Shown: positions 55,846 through 64,000 of the stretch, one piece after another
How positions within the stretch are numbered: the stretch's first letter is position 1
Layout: every line of letters starts with the position of its first letter
Assembly (NCBI RefSeq): GCF_018446385.1
Contig: NC_055990.1
Coordinates: 30,465,891-30,529,890 of the forward strand
Length of the DNA stretch: 64,000 bases
Direction of reading: 5' to 3'
Origin: Zingiber officinale
Taxonomy: Eukaryota; Streptophyta; Magnoliopsida; Zingiberales; Zingiberaceae
Made by a program: the position numbers and the translations under genes
Notes under the pieces: generated by a model
The model's input: only the letters and a program-made list of their open reading frames with translations
Told to the model about the DNA's origin: nothing
Databases searched by the model: none

Positions 55846-57806
55846 TGTTGGGTTTTTCGGGCCGCGAAAACCGCTTTTCGCGTCGCGGAAACCCCAAATC
55901 ACCCAAAGCCGTAGATCCGTGCAAGGAAAATTTCCGGAAAACACAAGTACGACTTTTAATACTTTGATCTACAGTAGATCTACAAAGAAAACATTTTACC
56001 TTCGATGCGTGCCCTCGCAAAATCCCGCTTGTCCAAGGTACGTGTCGGATCTCCAAAGTATCAAGATAGATACTTCTCTAGTGATATCCACACGAACAAG
56101 GAGTACTCTCTAGCACTCAAGAATGGAGAAGAAAGACCCCAAGTGTGCTAGCACTCTCTCTAGGGCTCTCGGATGGGAATGGAAGAAGAAAGGAAAGCAA
56201 AGAAGAGAATACAATACACTCCTCTAAAAATATTACCTTTCTTCTTGGACTTCTTGGATTAACTCACTCACCCACCTTCTTCCACCATCAAAGTCACGGC
56301 AACAACTAGCCAAGAGAGGGAAGAAGCAAGGAAGAAGAAGATACAATTACCACACAATCAATACCCCAAATGAAAAAACCTCTCCTCATTAGTGTGTGGC
56401 CGGCCACACAATGTAACCTCCCCATTAATGTGGCCGACCACATTAAAGCCAAGAGGAAGGTGTAACCCCCATGAGGTGGCATGTCTCATGAGGTGGAGGT
56501 GATGTGGCAAGGATGAGTCATCCTTATGATGTGGCAATACATCAAGTCAAACTTGATGTTTCAACTTCTACTTGGTCAAGTCAAACTTGACCAATTGTCT
56601 TTCTTGTTGAGTTAAATCCAACCTTTTTTGATTCAAGTCAATTTTAATTTAATGAATCTCAATTCATTAATATAAATTGACTCAATGAATCAAATTTAAA
56701 TTAGACTCATTCAACAATTGAATCTAATTGAGTCTAACTCAATAAGTCTAATTTGAATCCAATCTTTGGTGCATCATATGAACCTAATCCAATTTGTTCA
56801 TCATATGAACCTAATCTCCATCCACTTGTTCTTTGTGTGTGACCCAATAGGTTCTTGTAACGTTGGCAATGTTTCTAAACTCCTTTAGAAACATAAGCAA
56901 TAATGACATCTAGCAATACATCATTGCTACCCAAGTTACAAGAAATGTTGAGATCCAACATCACCCTGTGACTACTAATTGTGACTCCTCACAATATGTG
57001 ACATTGTCCTTCTATCTTAGACATCTAGATTGATCAATGTGAGGCATAGACCGTGTCATCCTCTAATCAATCTAAATCTTGAACTCCAAGTAGACTCACT
57101 CGATCAAATGAGCTCAACATCTCATGTTGACTCACTTGGGCATGGTCATGCACTTCGTGGTCTAACTCTATCAAGAATATTGATGTCGCTCCCGTCATAT
57201 GGGAGGGATAGATCCCATCTACATCACTCACATCCCTCTGCATAATTCGTTATATACCCAGTAATCGCCTTTATAGTCCACCCAGTTACGGGTGACGTTT
57301 GACGAAACCAAAGTACATAACTCCTTATGTAGGGATCCATGGTGACTTCAGGTCTAAGGACTAATAGTCATACTAATAGCCACATGAGAAAGTATATGAC
57401 ACTCATATAACGATCCATGATACTTTCTCATGGCGGGTCATTCAGTATACATTCTCCAATGTATACCCATGTGTCAACTTGATATCTCCATATCCATGAC
57501 TTGTGAGGGTAAGTCATCGAGTTGACCTACATGCTAGTCTTATTGTATTAACATTGTCCCTGAATGTTAATACTCAACTAGGAATGATTTAGAGTAGTGT
57601 TCCCTATATCATCTCACTATCGATTCAACCAATCGATTGATATAGGTAAGAACGCTCTACTCAGGGACGCTATTATACTTAGTTTATTTGACACTAATAC
57701 AAGTAAGTATAATAACCAAAATCAAATGCCTTTATTAATATACAAGAATATGATACAATGAGTCCATACAATCATCAAATGATTGGCTCTAGGGCTCTAA
57801 CTAACA
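55846..57806 (-). repeat. 5' LTR of the minus-strand Angela copy
   Basis: 1961 bp, same ends as the partner at 48770-50730. Confidence 0.95.
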
Positions 57807-58045
57807 ATATCAAACTGCAGGAAGGTGAGACGGCTGCCCAACTCCACGCCCAGATTCAAGATCTGCTCAATGGTCTTCATGCAATTGGACAGAAGGTAGA
57901 TAACCCGGACATCATAAGGTACTCCTTAAACGCCTTTCCGAGGAACACCTTGTGGGCATCCATGGTAGATGCCTACAAGGTTTCTAGGGACCTATCTACC
58001 ATTAAATTAGATGAACTTTTTGTAGAATTTGAACTTCGTGAATAG
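57807..58045 (+). pseudogene. gag: Sirevirus gag, second part
   Basis: Continues the UBN2 domain: KLQEGETAAQLHAQIQDLLN, NPDIIRYSLNAFPRNTLWAS, KLDELFVEFELRE, then TAG at 58043-58045. No zinc knuckle follows: the sequence passes straight to the coiled-coil part, so the knuckle region is deleted. Confidence 0.88.
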
Positions 58046-58053
58046 ATTAATGC

Positions 58054-58542
58054 ATGCCGACCGAGAAAGGGTTGGCTTTAGTTACAGGAACAGGGAGAAT
58101 GCGCGAATCAAAGATAAAGCGCAGAACCGAACCAGAGTCAGAAGAAGAACCAGTTCAGACTGGAAACTCGACTCAAGTCCAAAAACTTGAGGAAGAGAAT
58201 TCCAGCCTGAAAACTCAGGTCAAGGATCTGGAGAAAACATTAGAACGATTCTCTTTGGGTTCCAAGAACCTTGATATGATTCTTGGGACACAAAGGGCAA
58301 TTTATAATAGAACTGGACTAGGATTTAAACCAAAAAAGAAATATAAATCATATTTGTCAATTATAAATAGACAAAATAATAAATCAGTCCAAGCATGGGT
58401 ACCCAAGTCCAACCTGATTAATCAAGTTGGACTTTGTCAATATTGGGTCCCTAAGGATCAAATATATTACCTCGATAGACCATATCGAGGCTATGATCCA
58501 GGGGGAGCTAGAAGAAAAATAATAAAAATAAAATTGAATTAA
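58054..58542 (+). pseudogene. Sirevirus gag C-terminal part with coiled coil
   Basis: Reads EEENSSLKTQVKDLEKTLER, NLDMILGTQRAIYNRTGLGF, VQAWVPKSNL and QYWVPKDQIYYLD. The heptad-like Leu pattern and TGLGFKP are typical of Sirevirus gag ends and match the TR-GAG protein at 12448-14238 in order. Confidence 0.8.
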
Positions 58543-59690
58543 AATTCAAATTAAATAAGATTAAAATTCAAATTAAATTAAAATTCAAATTAAATTAAAA
58601 TTCAAATTAAATCAAATTAAACTAAGATCCAAATTAAATCAAATTCAAATTAAAATCCAAAAGAAGGCTCCAGAATAGCTGGCACCTCCTGACTTAATCC
58701 ACCCGATAAGGGTAACCAAGAGTAGACTACTCGGCAGGGTAATTAAGATTATAGTAAAATGGGCAAGGTTTAACTTGACCCATGGTACTGGTGAAGTATT
58801 GGATGATAGTACGTTGGGGAAACTTAGTCATCGCATTTCTAGGAAGATATGACTTCGACCTGGTGCGTTTGGCTAAGTGAAACTAACCGAAGCTACCCTC
58901 TATGGATGATAACCAGTTAGACCAAGGTTTTGTATTAAGTTCAATGTATAGGACTATTTGGAAAACCTCAAAGGCATGGTTACTTTAATGATGCCCTTGT
59001 GACTCACCATAGCCCAGAAGTTTATCAAAAGAATGCCTATTTGTTGAACCCAAAGCTAAACCTGAATCTAACACAAAGTTAAACCAAAACCCTAAATTTG
59101 AATCTAATTCATCTCATAAAAATTATAGGATTCCCTGATTGAAAATTTAGATCGGGTGAGATGACTAAGGAATTAAAAATTAATTCAAACTCACAACTAA
59201 TTCAAATTCGTAATTAAAATTAATTCAATTTCAAAGTAAATTAGTAATTAAATTCAATTAATAATTTTTAAAATTCAATTAACTTAAAATATTTTTTCAA
59301 AATTCAATTAACTTTTAAAATTCAATTAACTTAAAATATTTTTCAAAATTCAATTAACTTTTAAAATTCAATTAACTTAAAATATTTTTCAAAATTCAAT
59401 TAACTTAAAATATAATTAACTTAAAATATTTTTTAAAATTCAATTAACTTAAAATATTTTTCAAAATTTTAATTAACTTAAAATTTTTTTAGAATTAAAA
59501 TATCCTTCAAAACTTAATTAACTTAAAACTTTTAATATTAATGTCTTAATTATTCAAACCATAAACAATCCCCCATAGGATTAACTCATAATTAACCTAG
59601 ATTGGGTGAGATTGAAAATTAGTGAGTTTACCTCAATTAAACTGTCTTTTGATCAAAGAGAAAAAATCCAATTCAACTACTTTATGTGTA
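58543..59690 (+). repeat. AT-rich tandem repeats between Sirevirus gag and protease
   Basis: Two repeat zones: short units of ttaaaattcaaa (58543-58660) and about ten units of roughly 34 bp built on aattcaattaactt and aaatattttt (59255-59540). Between them is non-coding sequence. Sireviruses normally have coding sequence joining gag to protease, so this is a decayed, expanded segment. Confidence 0.75.
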
Positions 59691-59691
59691 G

Positions 59692-60981
59692 GAATTAGAT
59701 CAATGGATACTGGACAGTGGATGCTCCAGACATATGACTGGAGATAGGTTGAAATTTACTAAGCTCAAACTAAAGAACCTAGGGTCGGTTGCATTCGGCA
59801 ATGACAGTAAACTTAAGGTAATCGGAAAAGGTAATATCGAACTTAACTCCGATTTTATTATTCAAAAAGTTTTATTAGTTGAAAATTTCAATTTTAATTT
59901 ATTAAGTATAAGCCTATTATGCGATATTGGTTACTCAGTTAATTTCACCAAGTCCGAATATATAGTTAAACATATTGATAATCCAAAAATCATACTTAAG
60001 GGCACTAGGAAAGATAATGTCTACACCATTTATCTACCAACACCCTCAATAAAGTGTTTTCTAACACAACAAGAGGAAACTGAGTTGTGGCACAGGAGAT
60101 TGGGTCACACTCACACTAGACTCATTTCAAAAATGAGTCAAAATGGACTAGTTAGAGGGTTGCCCAAATTAAAGGTTATTGAAAACTCAATCTGTAATGC
60201 TTGTCAACAAGGAAAACAAACCAAGTCAACCCACAAGTCAACCAATCTAGTTAGAACTACTTGTTTACTTGAGCTCCTTCACCTAGACCTATTTGATTCA
60301 CATGGAGCCAAGTCACTAAGCAAGAACCAGTATTGTTTAGTTATAGTTGATGACTTCTCCAGGTTCACCTGGGTAAAATTTCTAAAAACAAAAGATGAAA
60401 CCTTTGAAGTATTTAGTAATTTTTGTAAATTAACAGAAAATGAAAAAGACACTAAAATTAAAAGAATAAGAAGTGATCATGGAGGATAATTTGAAAATCA
60501 TAAATTCACCCAATTCTGTAAAATCAATGGGTATAAACATGAATACTTATGCCCTACAACCCCTCAACAGAACGGTCTAGTGGAACGAAAAAATAGAACC
60601 CTACAAGAAGCCGCTAGAACTATGCTAAACAAATATAATCTAAACCATCAATTTTGGGCTGAAGCAATAAATATGACAAACTATATTCAAAATCGAATTC
60701 TAATTAACAAACTTCATAATAAAACCCCATATGAGATATATTATAATAAAATTCCCAACTTAAACTATTTAAAAGTATTTAGATGTAAAGTTCACATTTT
60801 AAATACTAAAGACTACTTAGGAAAATTTACACCCAAATCAAACCAAGGAATTTTTTTAGGGTACTCTATAACCAGTAGGGCCTATAGAGTTTATAATCAA
60901 AATACCCTAAAAGTTGAAGAAACAACTAATGTAATATTTGATGAAGAAAATAATCTACCTAAGTATAGATCAAAATGTTGA
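59692..60981 (+). pseudogene. pol: Sirevirus protease and integrase
   Basis: Protease box WILDSGCSRHMTG at 59704-59742 with the catalytic Asp, an in-frame TAG just upstream (59689-59691). GAG-prepol and integrase zinc finger (LWHRRLGHTHTRLISKM, CNACQQGKQ), integrase core LDLFDSHG, VIVDDFSRFTWVKFL, IRSDHGG followed by a TAA at 60487-60489 in place of the usual acidic residue, then CPTTPQQNGLVERKNRTLQE. In the first core motif HLDLFD the catalytic Asp is present. A shift near 60980 separates it from RT. Confidence 0.9.
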
Positions 60982-61945
60982 CATTAACCCAAGAAACAAA
61001 GAAGATGATGAAATCGAACCTGAACCTATCGAATCTGAAGAACAAATCACTAACTCAAATGGTATACGACCAACAAGAACAAGCACAAATCATCCATCTG
61101 ACCAAATTTTGGGTGACCCAACTTTAGGAGTCAGAACTAGGTCATCTTATAGAAACCAGAGCAAAATAGCCCTGATTTCAAAAATCGAACCCAAAACCAT
61201 AGAAGAAGCCCTACCATACCCAGATTGGACTCTAGCAATGCAAGAAGAATTGACCCAATTTGAAAGAAATCAGGTCTGGGAATTAGTGCCTAAACTCGTT
61301 AATAAATCCATAATTGACACTAAATGAGTTTTTAGAAACAAATTAAATGATCAAGGTGAAATAGTTAGAAACAAAGCTAGGTTAGTAGCTAAAGGATTTA
61401 GTCAAGTAGAAGGGTTAGACTATGATGAGACCTATGCCCCTGTAGCAAGACTTGAATCCATTAGGATGTTGCTGACCTATGCAGCACACAAGGGATTCAA
61501 GCTATTTCAAATGAACGTAAAATTCACATTTTTAAATGGATTTATTAAAGAAGAAGTATATGTAGGTCAACCCCCAGGATTTGAGGACATAGAACAACCA
61601 AATTATGTCTTCAGACTAAAAAAGGCCCTATACAGACTAAAACAAGCACCTAGGGCTTGGTATGAACGTCTGCCCAATTATCTAACATCAAAAGGGTTTA
61701 AACAAGGTCAAATAGATCCAACCCTTTTCGTAAAAACCTTAGAAAATAACATTTTCATAGCCCAAATTTACGTCGACGATATTATTTTCGGTTCATCAAA
61801 CTCTAAATTTCTAAAAGAATTCACCAAACTAATGGAAAATGAATTCGAAATGAGTCTAGTAGGAGAACTTAATTTCTTCTTAGGTTTACAGATTAAGCAA
61901 ACTAAAGATGAAATTTATATTTATCAAACTAAATATGCTAATTAA
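60982..61945 (+). pseudogene. pol: Sirevirus reverse transcriptase
   Basis: Reads IEEALPYPDWTLAMQEELTQ, a TGA at 61325-61327 in place of Trp, [20 protein letters not shown], then [12 protein letters not shown] at about 61506-61541 and [11 protein letters not shown] at about 61768. The first motif normally has Asp (FQMDVK); here it is Asn, which removes one of the three catalytic acids. A shift at about 61940 follows. Confidence 0.9.
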
Positions 61946-62717
61946 GGAATTAGTTAGAAAATTTGGCATGGAGAACTCAAAAACAATTAATACACCAATG
62001 GCTACAAATGCTAAAATTGACTCAGACTTAGAAGGTAAATAAGTAGATTTGAAATACTATCGAAGTGCGATAGGAAGTCTACTGTACCTAACTGCGAGTC
62101 GACCAGACATTATTTTTGCAGTAGGTATGTGTGCACGATACCAATCTTGTGCAAAAGAGTCTCACTTAACCCTTGTCAAAAGAATCCTTAGGTATGTTAA
62201 GGGAACTCTAAATGTAGGACTATGGTACCCTAGATTTGGCACCCTTGACTTAACTGGCTACTCTGACTCAGACTATGCCAGATGCAAGCTAGATAGAAAA
62301 AGCACAAATGGTAGTTGTCAATTTCTAGGACAATGCCTAGTAAGCTGGTCAAGTAGAAAGCAACACTGTGTTGCTTTATCTACCACTGAAGCTGAATATA
62401 TAACCTTAGGTGAATGCACATCTCAGTTGCTATGGATGATGCATACCCTTAAAGACTATCAACTGGAATATCATAAAACAAAAATCTCAATTGATAATAT
62501 AAGCTCAATAAATCTAACAAAAAACTCTATTCATCACTCAAGGACTAAACATATAGAAGTAAAACACCATTTTGTAAGGGATCACGTACCTAAGGGTGAT
62601 ATTGAATTCAACTATGTTGAGTCAAAATCAAACCTAGCTGACATATTCACAAAGCCCTTACCTGAACTTGAGTTCATCTCACTTAGAAGACAAATAGGAA
62701 TATGTTGGGTAGAGTAG
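61946..62717 (+). pseudogene. pol: Sirevirus RNase H
   Basis: After a TAA (62041-62043): YYRSAIGSLLYLTASRPDI, GYSDSDYARCKLDRKS, ALSTTEAEYITLGECTSQLL, SIDNISSINLTKN, HSRTKHIEVKHHFVRDHV, LADIFTKPLPE. All RNase H catalytic residues visible here are kept and the frame is open for 222 codons, ending at TAG 62715-62717. Confidence 0.92.
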
Positions 62718-63754
62718 GTAGTGAGTTTCAAATCAGTTTCCTAGCTTCACTGTTCTACTTGTTTTCAAAGTAAGGTTTTAAACATTCTAGGAAAATATTG
62801 TTTTTTTAAAATTTCAATTTTACTAGATTTTCAAAATATGGAATTAGCTTATGCTCTACCTTAGAAAACTTGCTCCCCTAAGTTTCAGCCAGAGCATCTC
62901 ACAAACACCTAGACTTACTTTGCTTGTGTTTGAAAAACATAGAACGACATGAGATGCATAGGGTACAGCCTGAACTCAAGAATGTTTATATCTGTGCATC
63001 AATATGAGTCTGGACGTTAAACACCAAGTCAACAGTGATCAAGTTAAGTCTTCCAGCACTAGTCAAATCTAACTGGATCTATTGACTTAACTTGACTAAC
63101 CAAGTGAAAGTTGTTGCCCTCTAAGTAATCAGCTAGTAGCTAAATGGTTAGATATGTGGCCGCAAAACAACGTGCTTGATATTTAAACCGATTTGAGTTT
63201 ATTCATGCATGATCTTTAGGGCTCTGATACCTCTCTAAAGTAAATCTGAAACATACTTAACTTGACTCATGCTTGGACTTAAGGACCAACTGAATTTGAA
63301 TGAAAGCCTTAATTAAATTTTTATAAGTCAAACTACTCCCTCCTTTTTCAACTTTAGCTATATTTTTATATTAAAACATCTTATCAAATTTATAATATCC
63401 TTTTAGGATCCTTCAAAATTCAATATTTTCAACTAAAGTATTTACAAAATACTTAGCTCTCTATAGCTGTCTACAAATATTTTAGCAAATACTTTTAAAC
63501 TTAGTCAATTTTTGAGAAAATTTTCCAAATATATCAAATTTTTCAAACTTTCAAAGTAAAAATAATCTTTCAAAATTGAGCTAAGTAAACTCTATTAAAC
63601 TCTATTTTTCACTTAGCAAAAATTATCCCCAAATTAAACTCTATTAATTATGAAAAGCCAAGTGTTTTCCAAATATTTTTATCCCCAAATTATCTCTCTG
63701 ATTATCATATCTTTTTAAAAAAGTTGGTATTTTCTCAAACATATTTTTGATAAA

Positions 63755-63919
63755 TGGCAAAGGGGGAGAATAGGAAAATTCAAAGCAAAGAAAATTTTTG
63801 TTAAGGGGGAGGATCAATTAAGGGGAAGCTTTAATGTACTCACGTTTTATTTATGCGTATCCTTATTGCATTTTTTCTTAACTTTGAATTTTGGTTGCCA
63901 TAATCAAAAAGGGAGAGAT
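63755..63919 (+). promoter_or_regulatory. Multiple polypurine tracts of the Sirevirus
   Basis: AAAGGGGGAGAA (about 63759), AAGGGGGAGGA (about 63802), AAGGGGAAG (about 63820) and the LTR-adjacent AAAAAGGGAGAGA (63906-63918). Repeated tracts upstream of the 3' LTR are a described Sirevirus trait. Confidence 0.8.
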
Positions 63920-64000
63920 TGTTGGTGCGGGAAGCATACGACGATCGAACTCAAATTTTGATAATGGCAAAGGAATTCAAAGTTAAGTTTAATTGTTATC
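63920..64000 (+). repeat. 3' LTR of the Sirevirus, start only
   Basis: TGTTGGTGCGGGAAGCAT and onward matches the first 81 bp of the 5' LTR with a few differences. The rest is beyond the window. Confidence 0.92.

Larger units (their letters stand above)
48770..57806 (-). mobile_element. Angela/BARE1-like Copia element, young but defective
   Basis: A 9037-bp insertion in the Sirevirus gag, with the duplication atatc at 48765-48769 and 57807-57811. LTRs are both 1961 bp and differ by about ten changes by eye (near 0.5 percent). Read on the minus strand: 5' LTR (57806-55846), primer site, 1.7-kb leader, gag, protease, integrase, RT, RNase H, 3' LTR. Gag has a damaged zinc knuckle, RT and RNase H have internal deletions, so it must have moved with enzymes made elsewhere or lost them very recently. 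Confidence 0.95.
46792..64000 (+). mobile_element. Sirevirus (Copia) element, extends past window
   Basis: 5' LTR 46792-48123, primer site, gag in two pieces, an AT-rich repeat zone, protease, integrase, RT, RNase H, several polypurine tracts and the first 81 bp of the 3' LTR (from 63920). The left target duplication would be ttagg (46787-46791). Its gag is split by the minus-strand Angela element at 48770-57806. Without that insert the visible part is about 8.2 kb. Multiple PPTs, the gag coiled coil with TGLGFKP and the palindromic LTR identify the Sirevirus genus. Stops and shifts make it defective. Confidence 0.9.

Overview
The window is plant nuclear DNA with the look of a large, repeat-rich angiosperm genome. 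I infer a monocot, possibly a ginger relative, because of the intronless CC-NB-LRR gene and the style of the LTR retrotransposons; nothing here proves the species. Only one gene looks host-derived and intact: a CC-NB-LRR disease-resistance gene on the minus strand (5448-8528). Nearly everything else is transposon, much of it nested, and I could close most boundaries with target-site duplications (TSDs).

Layout. 1-2455: 3' end of a decayed Copia element, split by a minus-strand solo LTR (410-1656). 2740-3300: hAT-like MITE. 5448-8528: the NLR gene in AT-rich DNA. 10813-18143: a complete Sirevirus-like element that carries LTRs, primer site and a 596-codon gag but no pol (a TR-GAG type element). 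19546-30047: a structurally complete Ty3/gypsy chromovirus with 2839-bp LTRs and a ruined, gag-less interior. 30053-39180: a minus-strand CACTA transposase pseudogene, cut by (a) a 4.4-kb non-autonomous CACTA element (31122-35555) that has captured five exons of a V-ATPase subunit a gene and (b) an LTR remnant (36561-38053) that itself holds a TIR element. 39666-46791: a plus-strand Angela/BARE1-like Copia element without its 5' LTR, with a 1024-bp solo LTR in its integrase-RT junction. 46792 to beyond the window end: a Sirevirus inserted in the 3' LTR of that Angela element. 48770-57806: a second, minus-strand Angela-like copy inserted in the Sirevirus gag, with near-identical LTRs.

The most interesting signal is not a gene. 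Several distinct LTR families carry, just upstream of the TATA box, a block of short CpG-centred perfect palindromes, and each family uses its own word (GGATCGATCC, CGGTCGACCG, ACCAGTCGACTGGT, AAGGCGCCTT, GGGCGCCC). Two LTRs that match along both ends differ in the word itself. In addition the U3 of the TR-GAG element is a run of stem-loops whose arms co-vary between units, and the leaders of both Angela copies keep hairpins with compensatory base-pair changes. Palindromic CpG motifs are known from maize Sirevirus LTRs; the word exchange and the covarying hairpin array are what I would check first.

The elements interact as parasites: copies with young, near-identical LTRs but dead or missing pol (TR-GAG, the gypsy element, the minus-strand Angela) must have been mobilised in trans by intact relatives elsewhere.
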